A stretch of 64,000 nucleotides of DNA from positions 127,135,462 through 127,199,461 of the forward strand of contig CM051455.1 of NCBI GenBank assembly GCA_028274465.1, written 5' to 3'. This DNA is from Plantago ovata (lineage: Eukaryota; Streptophyta; Magnoliopsida; Lamiales; Plantaginaceae). The notes below the pieces were generated by a model. That model ran no database searches, had not been told where the DNA came from, and saw only the letters and a list, made by a program, of their open reading frames with translations. A program made the translations under genes and the position numbers. How positions within the stretch are numbered: position 1 is the first letter of the stretch; each line of letters begins with the position of its first letter. Below are positions 47,926 to 59,060 of the stretch, piece by piece.

Positions 47926-50612
47926 TTAGCTAGATATCTAATGGACTTTGAAATCTTAGTGGTAGTAATAAGATATGCATGAGGAGATGATATGTCCACT
48001 TCATAGGTAAATTTATCGTCGTTATTCTTATCTACCATAAAAATATGTAACAAATCAAAAACAAATATTTAAAATAAAAAACTTAATTTTCAAAACTAGG
48101 AAAAATAAAATATACTACAAAACTTACAAAACTAAATTATTGAAGATACAAAACTTATTATTTTAAGATTTAAAAAAAAAAAACTCCATGAGACATATAC
48201 CTTATCCATATTTGTATTCATGATACTTTGTATATCCTTACGTTGTATATCTACATTTGCTACTTTGTATATATCTACATTTGCTACCGTATCTACTGGA
48301 TGCCAATTAGAAGTCACACAATCAGAGGTCAATATTAAAAGACAGATTTAAATCTACATTTTAGGAATGTGTATATATTTTATCCCTATACTAAGCGCGC
48401 ATTGATGATAAGGAATGAACCGTAATTACTAAATCAACTGATCAATCATGAAGCAATTTAATATAAATAGTAAATATTATGAGGAGAAAACAAACATTCT
48501 AATAATATTTAAATATGCCACAAGAAATACTAGGATTGAATTTGTTGAACAGAGTACAAAGAAGCAAGAAAAATAAAACTGATTAATAGATATATTTGGA
48601 TTGTTTTGAATTGTAGTTATGCGGACAAGTTGGTATTCATACGGAATTCCTGGTGCCAATCAGAAGATCTCTATGTACCATACCTAGCTACTGGTTATCT
48701 CTATGTACCATACATAGGCACTGGTTGCGGACAGGAAATCCAACCCTCAGGCATGGTCGTAGTACTGATTGTCAAGCTGGTAGAAGCTTTAGGAAATGCA
48801 GAAAGCATCTCCATAATTTCATCTCTCGTAAGTCTGTCAAACACTGGATGCCAATCAGAAGTTCTTCTCTCTCTAACATACTTATACTATGCGGTTCACT
48901 CTTTTTATTGTTGCGCTTAATTTAACTACCTCTCCCATCTATATATACTTAAAACTTTTTATATATAACCACATATCGTACCATATTTTAACGATGTGAG
49001 ACTTTAACTGCATTCAAATTCACATTTAAAATTGAGTTAACTTCATATGTGAATTTGTCATCGTTATTATTATTTTACTATGACAATATGTGAATAATGA
49101 ATATATGCGGTTAAAAACAACTTAACTTTCAAGAATTTCAAAATAGTATATCCAAAATTATTAAAGTTAGAGATCATATTATTTCCAAAAAAAAAAAAGA
49201 AGAGAGGAGAGAGAATATCTAAATTATCTTTTTTAATTAATTATAATATAATAAATTTGGTTATAGTTGATAACAAAGAAAATTATCTTGGTTGAAATAG
49301 ATCATATGAATATACACCGAACCTTCACACAAACGAGGTGTTGCACAATTTTATTAGGAGCATATGCATGCAAGAACATGAAACGTGTATTTCAACTTCA
49401 ATACAAGTATCCGTCATGGAAGATACCATTACCATACATGATTTCTATGACAATAGAAATGCAAGCTTATATTTTCAATTTTTTATAATTCATTTTGAGT
49501 TTACATTTGTTCAAACTAATAAAATGCATATCTTTTAATGATTTTTTTATATGTTTTTGTTTCAATTTGGAATTTTTAATGTCTCCCATGTATATTATTC
49601 TATCGTGACCACATATTGATATATTTTCTGATAAGGGTCATTTTCATTTGACCGCTTTTTAAATGCGTTTATTACATTTAGATCCGTGTTAAAGTAAATT
49701 TTGCATCTGACTACCTTGTTAGATAGGCTTAATTACATCCAATTTCACGAATTTGACTTTTGACGAACTTATACCAAGAAAGTACTTTTTTGTCCCTGGA
49801 CAAATATTGGATTTAAATGTGTCCAAACAGTTTAAATTTTTATTTATATTACACATTGAACTCAAAAAATTTCAATATTACCACATTGACACAAAAAAAA
49901 ATCAACATAGTACAAAATTTTCTAAATTTCAAAACGATTACAAATCTTATTGCAATATAAACCCAAATAAGCTTTATATTTGAAAATAAAAGAAATTAGT
50001 GATCAAAGGTGATGATCAAAGCTTTGATCAAGCTCCAATTGGGGCTACAGCTCCGATATGGAGTTGTAAAGCTCTACATTTGGAGCATCACAAATCCATA
50101 TTGGAGCTATAAAGCTTCGATCACTCCGATCAAAGCTTATCACAACTTCAATCGGAGTTTAAATTTTCGATTGGAGCTCCTTGGAGATCCGTTAATTTTG
50201 GTACTTTGAGATATGGAAAATATGAGAAAAAGAAAGAAAACAAAAAAAATAAAAAAATAAAATTATGAAAAAGCATAAGGGCATGTTTGTTTTATGAACA
50301 ATGAGGAGTGAACTTCAAGTTGGTCAACTCAAATTTTTCTTTTTTAAAACCGAAATGTAATTGTTTGCAGAATAAGAACGGCAATGCAAAATGCATATCT
50401 AGTGGGGCGGCGGCATATGTAATAAGCTCTTTATGATAATGAATAACAAATGTTATAAAAATAAAGGGGAGTTAAATATGAACAATCAGTATAGAGTTAA
50501 ATATAAATAGCTACTACTTACAAAAGGCAATTGTTACTTTTATTAGTATGTTTTTTGAACGAAAATAGCTTTCTATTAGTATGTTTTTTTTTAAATCAAT
50601 ATTAATTAATAA
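47926..50612. other. AT-rich spacer
   Basis: No gene supported. Short local duplications occur at 48236-48297 (a TATATCTACATTTGCTAC unit, twice) and 48668-48722 (TCTCTATGTACCATAC, twice). A cluster of AGCTCC/GGAGCT words spans about 50025-50190. Confidence 0.45.
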
Positions 50613-50623
50613 CTAGTTAATTA

Positions 50624-50642
50624 CCCGTCGAAATTCGACGGG
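50624..50642 (-). other. Helitron 3-prime terminal hairpin
   Basis: Perfect palindrome with two 9-nt arms and a single central base, placed as in known Helitron ends just before the CTAG terminus. Confidence 0.75.
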
Positions 50643-51012
50643 GAATAAAACATAAATAAACGATTAGAATGTAAATATTCTTATAGAAATGTGTTACAGT
50701 GTGGTTGATATAAACCAACAACTATTATTATTTGTTTGGAACTATTTCGTAGCTTCATGTTCCATTGCTACATGTACAAAAATTAAAATGTATTACCTCA
50801 CAACTTATCGAAAACTTCTTTGTTAGTACGTTTGTTGTAGTATCATATGTATTGTCATCTTTGTTACAAATTAAATCCCAAACCCCTTTGTAACGACCCG
50901 ACCAATCCGGTCGGCGTGGTTACTCATGGGCGATCTCTGGGGTGATATGCTGGCCCCACAGACCAACACGGGTTCTAATCCGCGCACTTTGTCCTCACTT
51001 GTGCGCGCACCG

Positions 51013-51080
51013 GGAACTTCCCAGTGGGTCACCCATCCTAGAATTGCTCCAGAGCAAGCACGCTTAACTCTGAAGTTCTT
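51013..51080 (-). ncRNA. 5S rRNA-like domain in the Cassandra 3-prime LTR
   Basis: The reverse complement contains AGTTAAGCGTGCTTG and CTAGGATGGGTGACC, followed by CTGGGAAGTTCC. These are the 3-prime half of plant 5S rRNA including the internal pol III control region. It belongs to the retrotransposon and is not a 5S gene copy. Confidence 0.85.
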
Positions 51081-51422
51081 CTAGGTGGATTCCCGAAAAG
51101 AAAGGTGCACCTTGATGGTATGAGTAGCGTTCTCAACCCTTTTAAGCTTCTGAAATCTGGGGCGTTACAATCTACCCCCCTTAAAGCCTCGACGTCCTCG
51201 TCGAGCGTCTTAAGTGGTCGGGGTGACAAACTGAAAATAACCTTTACCAACCGTCCACCCGATGCGGGCTTTGGGTTGATCTAGGCTCTGATACCATTTG
51301 TAACGACCCGACCAATCCGGCCGGCGTGGTTACTCATGGGCGCTCTCCGGGGTGATATGCTGGCCCCACAGACCAACACGGGTTCTAATCCGCGCACTTT
51401 GTCCTCACTCGTGCGCGCACCG

Positions 51423-51490
51423 GGAACTTCCCAGTGGGTCACCTATCCTAGAATTGCTCCAGAGCAAACACGCTTAACTCTAAAGTTCTT
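51423..51490 (-). ncRNA. 5S rRNA-like domain in the Cassandra 5-prime LTR
   Basis: Second copy of the 5S-like block, with changes in the control words (TAAGCGTGTTTG and AGGATAGGTGACC where the other LTR has TAAGCGTGCTTG and AGGATGGGTGACC). These changes may weaken pol III recognition in this LTR. Confidence 0.8.
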
Positions 51491-52329
51491 CTTGGTGGAT
51501 TCCCGAAAAGAAAGGTGCACCTTGATGGTATGAGTAGCGTTCTCAACCCTTTTAAGCTTCTGAAATCTGGGGCGTTACACCCTTCCTGCTCGTTAGCCTT
51601 GATAGGGTCCATGCCTCCATGGCTGAAAACTGGGGTGAGCGGACAGAGTCTTACGTGTGATAGTAAATGTCCTTAACTTTTGTTAATGGTCATTGCGAGG
51701 TGAACAAAATTAGGAAATTGTCTTCTGTTCATTTGTATCGGGGAACTTTGTCTCATTCAATGGAGAGTCATGCACATTGTTCGGATACAAACGGTATTTC
51801 CTTCCCTTATGCCTAATATCATTTTATCCTCTATAATATGATTTCCAAGGCATGTAACCATCAATCTTGTGCCATTGCACAACTCCAAATATTGGTCTAT
51901 GTTCATCAAAAGCATTATCATACAACTTTAGCACTATCATACAACATGGTCAATTTGGCTTAAACTATTTGCACTAAGATACTCAACCGAATTTCCAAGC
52001 ATCTTTACATACTCATTTATTTCCGCCACTATCTCATTCGTTTGAGATATGACAGCTCGGTTATGAAAAAATATTTGATCAACCAAAGGATTAACTATAT
52101 GACGTAACATGGATTGGTATGTACTATTGATGATAGTTGAGATTGGCCAATTACCTCTAGAATAATCATCTGGCGACACGACCATCATTCTCAGTGTTGG
52201 CAAGGCCATCTCTCGCCTTAAATATCAATTAAGCAAATTCTTTGTCCTATTCGATCTTTGTAGAAGTTCATCCGGTCTGGAACAATATAAATTATTTAAT
52301 AATACAGACACTACAAGAAATCAGGCATT

Positions 52330-52610
52330 TAGCGACGGATTAGTAGATACGGATAATATCCGTCGCTAATTAGCGACGGATCGCTACGGTTAGCGATGGA
52401 TAAAGACGAATCGCGCTCTAAGCCCAGTACCTGCCTCTGGAGATCTAATCCGGCTCAAGCTTAGCGACGGATGAAAGCGATCCGTCGCTATATTGGAGAC
52501 GCATGATTTCATCCGTCGCTAAACTCGTTGACCATACTGGTTAATTAAATAAGGAAAATGGAAAATAAAATAAAATAAATACCTAGCGACGGATGAGTTC
52601 ATCCGTCGCT
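52330..52610. repeat. CACTA-3 left subterminal motif array
   Basis: About nine copies of TAGCGACGGAT or ATCCGTCGCTA. A TATA-like TTATATACAG at 52617-52626 lies immediately inside, the same promoter placement as in the other two elements. Confidence 0.87.
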
Positions 52611-53641
52611 GAATCCTTATATACAGAACACGATTTCCCCCTTCTTCCCCATTTTGATTTTTTCAATCCCTAACTCCTCTTTCGTCTTCACCGGCGAAAA
52701 CCACCACCACCACCACTCCTCATCATCGATCAACCACCATTCTTCTCTTCCATTTCCCCATTTTCTCTCTAACTCTCAAAAGCCCATTCCTTCCATCTCT
52801 GTGCTCCATTTTCTTCCCCAATCCAATCGGCAAAACCACCACCACCACTCGGCGCCGCTACCGCACCGGAGTGTTTCCTGCCCTCTGTGCTCTTCATTTT
52901 AATTAGGTTAGTATCCCTAATTAATCATTTTAAATTTTTGGATAATTCCCTTTGTAATTGTTACTGTTTTAATTAGGTTAGTATCCCTAATTCCCTTTGT
53001 AATTTTTTTGATTTTTATTGATTTGAGCTGTTAATTTGTGTTCAATCATGTTTCTATAATTAGAGCTGAATGTTCTATCTTCAGTGTTTTATGTGTAAAT
53101 TGTAATTGAAGGGTCTATGATATGATTTAAGTTATGAATTTTAATATTTCTTCTGTTGCTCTGAAATTTTTTACTTGTATGTGTGTTGCAGTTGAAATCG
53201 ATTATCGATTATTTAGGGTATGTGGTTTGTTATCTGCACACACACATTGTAATTTTGCTAGAGTTGATTGGGGTTGATAAGGGTATAGAGTAGGATATAG
53301 TGTTTAATAGCAAGAAGATTGGAACAGTTTCTGATATGTGAATTCCCAAGATTTATGAAATGGCATGTGTAATTTTTTTCCTTAGATAATAACCTATAAT
53401 TTAAATTATTAGGAAGCACAAATGAACTTTAAAATATTTGGAAGTGAATATATAAGTGGGTTTATATTTCAAACTGGTATATTTGGAAGTGAATATATAA
53501 GTAGCTAATTTTACATTTTTTGTATTATGTTATGCTATGAGTCATGAAGATTGTAAAACATAAAGTCCATTGTCGTTTCTTATCAGTGTATACTCAAAAT
53601 CCATTTATTATTTCTTACGGTTGTTCTTAAACGTGCAGATC

Positions 53642-55440
53642 ATGCCGAGGCCAAAGAAACCGGGGAAGCTGTTGGCGGCCAGCAGCCGTAGCTACGCCGA
53701 GCCAGACTCGCCATTCCACACCCCTAGTAGTCAGCCAGAGTCGGGGGGACCTCGGCGAATCATGTCAGCGAGACCCAGTCCCTTGGCCCCCGTTCTAGCA
53801 GCACTGCAGGGTCTACTGGCCCAGACATGTTTGCTAACCTGCCGGATGATGGGTACAGGGGGGAGGTGTACAGGGCGGGCGAGCGGGTGAATGGCAAGCT
53901 CGTCGTCTGGCCCATGCCTGGGCATGTGTAAGTTATTTAGTTGGATTAATTTGTGTGTTTGGTATTGTATGTTTTATTTAGTTGGATTAATTTGTGTATG
54001 TTATTGCAACAGGATGATGCCGAGGGAGGCTGCAAAGTTTATCACCAAGGAATCCACGAAGAAAGTGGATCTCCCACCACTTGGAGCCCAGTGGCATACT
54101 TTCACTCCGGAGCGGAAGGCATAGATTTGGAATGCTCTGGAGGTTAGTAATCTTTCTTCTTCTCTTATGGTTTAAGTGGTATGTTCTCAATTACTTGGGT
54201 GATATGTTAGTCACCGTGTGTTAGTTGAAATAGGACAATGTGCAATTGTTTGGGTGATATGTTAGTCACCGTGTGTTAGTTGAAATAGGACAATGTGCAA
54301 TTGTTTGGGTGATATGTTAGTCACCGTGTGTTAGTTGAAAATAGGACAATATGCAATTGTTTGGTTGATATGTTAGTCACCGTGTTATATATATGTTAGT
54401 CTGAATTTTGTATACTTTCTGAAATGTAGGAGAAGTTCTTCCTCCCCAACAAGTTCAAGTCGGAGCTGTGGTATGCCTTCGAACATGAAGGCTCCGAAGC
54501 CTTCCGGAAGAAGGTCGCCAAGATCAAGACATCGAGGAAGAAGCCGGGGTGGATTGGGGAGGAGGAGTGGCGCCTGTGGAAGCAGTATTGGGCGGAGAAC
54601 CTTCAAGCCCAGAAGCTGTCGGAGTAGAACAGGGAGAACCGGGCCCAAAATCCACCGGATGGGACAGGCTCGGTGAAGCATCGACTGGGTTCGAAATCCC
54701 AGTTGGCGCGCCACCTAGACGCGGTAAGTCACGTACTTTGTTATAGTTTCTTTTTCTTTCTTAAGTCTTATTTCAATTCAATCATTACTTTATTAATTTA
54801 TATATATTTGATGAAGATATCGGAGGGGAGGGAGCAGACCATGTGGGAGCACTTCTGTGAGGCTCACGGGGAGCTGGATAAGGATGGCAAGATGATCTTC
54901 TCGGCTGATAGGGCCAAAAATATCGCGGTAAGTTTTATATTTTTTCGATCCCTGAGCTTCTTGTTGAATATTTGATTCTTCGATCAATAACCTACTAATT
55001 AAATCTTAATTGTTTGTTTGAATTTTCAGGCGGAGTTCCTGGCCAGGACTGAGAACCTTGATCTCACGGCCGAGGAGGAGAATGCCATCTATCTCGAGAT
55101 CGTGAATCTCGATGATAAGGGGCGTGTCTTCGGCATGGGCAACCTCTCGCAGGCGATAGCGGAGACGGTGAATCAGGGTGGCTCCACCTCCAACTCCTCC
55201 AAGCGCCGAAGGGGACAAGCCTATGTGCCTCCCGAGTACATCCAGGAGCAGCAGCAACTGAAGATCACTGTTCAGGAGCATGTCTAGGAGACTGCTCGGT
55301 TGAGGGCAGAGCAGGCGAGGATGAGGCATGGATTCAAGGGAACCATCGAGTGGCTCATGGCGCAGTATGCCCCCCCCCCCCCGGTGGAGCGCCACCTCCC
55401 GACTTCTTCATGTTCGATGATGCCGATATGATGCCCCCCT
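53642..55440 (+). pseudogene. TnpA-like (Transposase_24-type) gene of CACTA-3, degraded
   Basis: Exon pieces with GT-AG borders: from ATG 53642 to about 53928, then 54013-54142, 54430-54723, 54817-54927 and 55030 onward. The order parallels CACTA-2: MPRPKKPGKL start, FANLPDDG, a KFFLPNKFKSELWYAF exon start, WRLWKQYWAENLQAQ, then GSKSQLARHLDA, EEENAIYLEIVNLDDKG, FGMGNLSQAIAE and a final PPPDFFMFDDAD. Lesions are a frameshift inside exon 1 (FANLPDDG is in another frame than the start), TAG near 54123 before the end of exon 2, TAG at 54625-54627, TAG at 55285-55287 and a C-run frameshift near 55380. Homology to the intact CACTA-2 gene is clear by motif order. Confidence 0.75.
54197..54382 (+). 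repeat. 55-bp minisatellite in the CACTA-3 gene intron
   Basis: About 3.4 copies starting at 54197, 54252, 54307 and 54363, nearly identical. The unit begins GGGTGATATGTTAGTCACCG, sharing GGTGATATGTTAGTCAC with the CACTA-2 intron repeat. The intron precedes the KFFLP exon. Confidence 0.92.
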
Positions 55441-55680
55441 GATGCCCCCCAGGATCTCAGCAGTAGTACTTTTTTTTATTTTTCGAACAAATTTTTTTTC
55501 ATGTTCCTTTGCTTAGGACAATTAGTACTTTCATTTTATTAATGCTTAGAACAATTTATTTTTTTTTGTATATAATGTTTAGTTACAAAAATATTTACGT
55601 ATTTACGGTGTACAACTACAAAAAAAAAAATTTTAAAAAATAAATAAATAAACAAATAAAAAAATATATATTCCAGACCA

Positions 55681-56005
55681 ATTAGCGATGGATTAAACCA
55701 TCCGTCGCCAAATCTCGTCTGCCCAGCACCTGACACGTGTTCTAGCAATATAGCGATGGATGATTTCATCCGTCGCCATATTGTAGGGACGGATCAATTA
55801 TTCGTCTCATCTTTGGTCAACGATGAAGTTTGCGACGGATCGTCTAATCCGTCGCTGAAAACAGCGACGGATTATATTATCCGTCGCTTATTTCATTAGC
55901 GACGTCACTTTTCGCGACGGCCTATTTAGCGACAGAGTCTCCGTCGCTAATGCCTGTTAGGGACGGATCGGTAACTGATAGCGACGGATGGTGTCCGTCG
56001 CTAAA
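55681..56005. repeat. CACTA-3 right subterminal motif array
   Basis: About eleven copies of TAGCGACGGAT/ATCCGTCGCTA with variants (TAGCGATGGAT, ATCCGTCGCCA), mirroring the left arm. Confidence 0.87.
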
Positions 56006-56479
56006 TCCGGTTTTTCTTGTAGTGAGAATTATAGTAGAACTGTAAAACCAAATTGGAACAGATTTGAAAAAAAATACAATTCTACGTCCCAGTGATCCCA
56101 AAGGGCTAGCTGAATAAGTACTCACGATGTCAAACCTACTCCCTTTTGGTATCACCGGTAAAATCTGTTTGAAATACCTCCTAAGAAAATTACCAGGCAT
56201 CGTGAAAATATCTATTGAGACGACACATAATGTACGTTAGATGTGATGAAGCAATGTCTCTCGGAGCTACGAATTAACAATATCTCCCTTATTCCCTAAA
56301 CAGGAGCACAATGTTATCCATGTAAATGTTTTTCCAGTTTCTCCATATTCATAATGAAAGAACACACCACTTTTTTTCGATCAACAATGCCTATACTCTT
56401 TCAGTATATAAGAAACTGTTCATCCATCAAAAGTGATTAAAGATCACTATTTTCCGTTTTCATTACATCTCTCTGAGGA

Positions 56480-59060
56480 AATTCTCATCGAACGCATTTA
56501 GTGTTCTAAATTATTATGAATAAACCCATCAAATACAATTAGTATTCTCAGTAACTAATCCCATTGAGTTATTAATACCTTTCATTATTAACACGCTTCC
56601 AATGTAACACTTCATTTTTTTTCTATTTATAGAAATTTGTACGAAATACTGACGTCGAGAAAATCATTTATTTTCATTATCATCAAATAATTATGTTGGA
56701 AACAAAAATAAGTACTACACTATTGTGAAACAATTCGTGCAGACTCTTTACTAATCTTTATTCTTAGAATTTTAAATTATTGTGGAATTTGGATCTTCAA
56801 AATAATATACGAAATAGACCTGTCGAACAATTTTAGTGTTTTGAATTATTATGGAATAGACCGTGGAACGCAATTAGTATTCAAACTTATTGTGGAGTAG
56901 GCATGTCAATTGTTGTTAGTGTTTTAAATTATTGCACTATAAAACCGTCAAAGGCAATCAATATTCTAAATTATTGCGGAATAGACCCGTCAAATATTGT
57001 TAGTATTCTAAATTGTTACAGAATAGACCCGTCGAATGCAATCAGTATTCTAAATTATTACGGTATAGACCCGTCGAATACTGTTAGGAAACTTGTAATT
57101 TTGATGACCAATTAACCATGCTAAATTAAGGAAAGTCCAGTAACTAGTACTCTTAAGGTCCATAGAAATTTAGAATTTTAAGGACATTGTAAAAGAGGAA
57201 CGTTTGCTGATGACTTAGTTTAGATGCTAGATAAGTTATTTCTTTTGCGTATGATGTATTTTATTTTCTGAAAAGAAAATAATTTATTGATGTTGAAGCT
57301 TATGATGTATCTTATTTTCTGAAAAGAAAATAACTTATTGAAGCATTTGCTGACGATATACTTTGTTTTTACAAACAAACTATTGAAGCAAATAGAAACC
57401 GCTCAGAATCTTGAAGATTATTGAAGATCCGAAGACTTGAAGATTTAGAAGATCTGAAGACTTGAAGATTGCTGAAGACTGGTATCTACAAAGGCACGTG
57501 TTGCTCAGAAAGTGAAATTTCAGCAACAACATTGCATAAGTGAAAATCTGAAAGACAGAGTAGGTTGTGCTTGCTGAAACTGAGACCAATCACTTACTGA
57601 TGGAACATATGTGACCTCTTGCTGAAAGTACTGGATTTTGCGTTCCAATGTTACTGTTTGAATTCTATTCAAATGTGCATTAAATGCAAAGTTTACACGC
57701 GAAGGACTTGAAGACTAGAAGACAAACAAAGACGCTGCTGAAAGTACAAAAGCAAGATAGTGACATGTTAAGGAACAAAAGCCTTAGGATTTGAAATTCA
57801 AACGGCTCCTTACTTACACTATAAATAGAGGTCATCTGGCGAAGAATTGAAGTGTGTCAACAACGTGATCAAACTCTCACTTGTGCTTAAACTCACATAC
57901 CTTCAAACTCTTTACATCTGCCATTGATCCGTTCCAAGACTTAAAGCTTGAAAAAGCTACTTGTGAAGAAGTAGAACAAACTCAGCTAAGAAATTAGTTA
58001 AGTGTTCTTTCTTTCGAACAAGAACAAGTCTTGACACCAGAAACAATCAAACTTGTTTACTGCAAAGTATTCCAAGTTGTGTTTCTTAGATTACTTGTTG
58101 TAACTGAATAATTTATAATTAAGTTATCTCACCCCAAAACTCTCTAACTGAAAATACACCCTTTCAGGCGTGATATTCAGGGGGAACTTAATCGAGCATA
58201 GTTTTGCTGATTAAAAATACCAAGTTTGGTGGAGAACAAGGTTGAGTTCTCTAGTTTAGGTTGGAGACGAAGCAAGTGTGCTTTGGTTTCTGTTGAATCG
58301 CTCTAGATAGGAGATTGTAAGGAACCTCAATCATATCTTAGTGAATTCAGTCCTAGAAAGGACGAAGTGGATTAGTTGAGAGATTACGCCACTCTCAGAT
58401 ACCACTATAAAAGTGTTTGTGTGATTTAATTTCTGTACTTAGATTTCAGCAATTCATATCTATCTCTACACAGTCACTCACTTCACTTGCTGAAACCTTT
58501 ACTTGCTGAAAAATCACTTATTGTATCAAAGACTTCCGCTCTCTGATTTTAAGTATCAGCAAACTAAGCTACTGTAAAGTAACTTACGCTTGCTGAGAAA
58601 GTTAAGTATCAGCGGACTCATTACTGAAAAGTAATAAGTACTTGCTGAGAAAGTTTTAAACGACGAAAGTTTGAAAAGACTATTCACCCCCCCCCCCCCT
58701 AGTATTTTCTTGTTGTTTAAAGGGACCAACAAATACAATCAGTATTATAAATTATTACGGAATAGACCCGTCGAATATAATCAGTATTCTAAATTATTGC
58801 GGAATAGACCCGTCGAACATTTGCAAATAATTACAATACTATCGTGAAACAATTCATCCAAACTCTTTATTCTTAGTATTCTAAATTATTGTGGAATTTG
58901 AGTCTTCCAAATTAATATATGGAGTAGACCATTCGAACGCTTTTAATGTTCTGAATTATTTTGAGATAGACCTGTCGAACACAGTTTGTATTCAAACTTA
59001 TTGCGAAGTAGGCATGTCAATTGTTGTTATTATTTTAAATTATTGCACTATAAATTGTTA
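56480..59060 (+). repeat. 42-bp minisatellite with higher-order duplication, split by a solo LTR
   Basis: A unit near TATTCTAAATTATTACGG followed by AATAGACCCGTCGAATGCAATCAG (42 bp) is repeated, best preserved at 56940-57081 and 58732-58815, and diverged outward. A larger block (GTGAAACAATTC..., TATTGTGGAATTTG..., GTAGGCATGTCAATTGTTGTTA) occurs both at about 56725-56945 and 58835-59050. Because 42 is divisible by 3, an apparent 14-residue repeat ORF at 56903-57115 is produced by chance. Confidence 0.82.
57082..58731 (+). mobile_element. Solo LTR, 1650 bp, inside the minisatellite
   Basis: TGTTAGGAAACTTG at the left and GGGACCAACA at the right, with a perfect 5-bp target duplication AATAC (57077-57081 and 58732-58736). 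It has internal short repeats: ATTTTCTGAAAAGAAAATAA twice near 57265-57335, and GAAGACTTGAAGAT repeated near 57430-57475. A C run of 15 lies at 58686-58699. The strand is assumed from the TGTTAGGAAA start, which is usual for long Copia (SIRE-like) LTRs. Confidence 0.8.

Larger units (their letters stand above)
50889..51579 (-). mobile_element. Cassandra TRIM retrotransposon, complete
   Basis: Two 281-bp LTRs (50889-51169 and 51299-51579), each TGTAACGACCC to GGGGCGTTACA, flank a 129-bp non-coding middle. The target duplication CCCTT is perfect (50884-50888 and 51580-51584). The primer site TGGTATCAGAGCC reads on the minus strand next to the right LTR (51286-51298), and a polypurine tract AAGGGGGG lies next to the left LTR, so the element is on the minus strand. 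The LTRs differ at about eight positions. Cassandra has no genes and depends on other retrotransposons. Confidence 0.93.
52309..56024 (+). mobile_element. CACTA-3, non-autonomous CACTA transposon nested in the Helitron
   Basis: 3716 bp from CACTACAAGAAATCAGG to TTTTTCTTGTAGTG with a perfect 3-bp target duplication AGA (52306-52308 and 56025-56027). Both arms hold TAGCGACGGAT arrays. A TnpA-like gene in the plus orientation is degraded. No TnpD is seen. Confidence 0.94.
51600..56190 (-). pseudogene. Helitron Pif1-like helicase fragments
   Basis: Near 56160 the minus strand reads QILPVIPKGSRFDIVS, the conserved segment after the Walker B region of plant Helitron helicases. After the CACTA-3 insertion, 52209-51937 reads ISTIINSTYQSM, FFHNRAVISQTNEIVAEINEY and YLSANSLSQID. 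Further on, near 51880-51820, LCNGTRLMVTCLGNHIIE is the late helicase block. Stops and frame changes occur between and inside the pieces, so no helicase can be made. Confidence 0.8.
50613..56205 (-). mobile_element. Decayed Helitron, split by Cassandra and CACTA-3
   Basis: The minus-strand 3-prime end shows a perfect 9-bp palindromic hairpin (CCCGTCGAAATTCGACGGG at 50624-50642 on the plus strand), followed 7 nt later by CTAG (50616-50613) and a flanking T. This is the Helitron end rule. Upstream on the same strand are Pif1-type helicase fragments. The 5-prime TC end and the Rep domain are not found, so the upstream limit near 56205 is only where helicase similarity stops. Confidence 0.72.

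Noticed and set aside
51013-51080. A genuine 5S rRNA gene fragment
   Set aside because: The same block occurs in both LTRs of an element with TSD, primer site and polypurine tract, so it is part of Cassandra.
52654-52902. His-rich 82-aa protein at the left of CACTA-3
   Set aside because: It lies in the presumed 5-prime UTR of the element. It has CT/CAC-rich low complexity and no counterpart frame in the sister elements.
56903-57115. A protein with 14-residue repeats
   Set aside because: The frame is open only because the DNA repeat is 42 bp. Copies outside it are out of frame or contain stops, and the start is inside the array.
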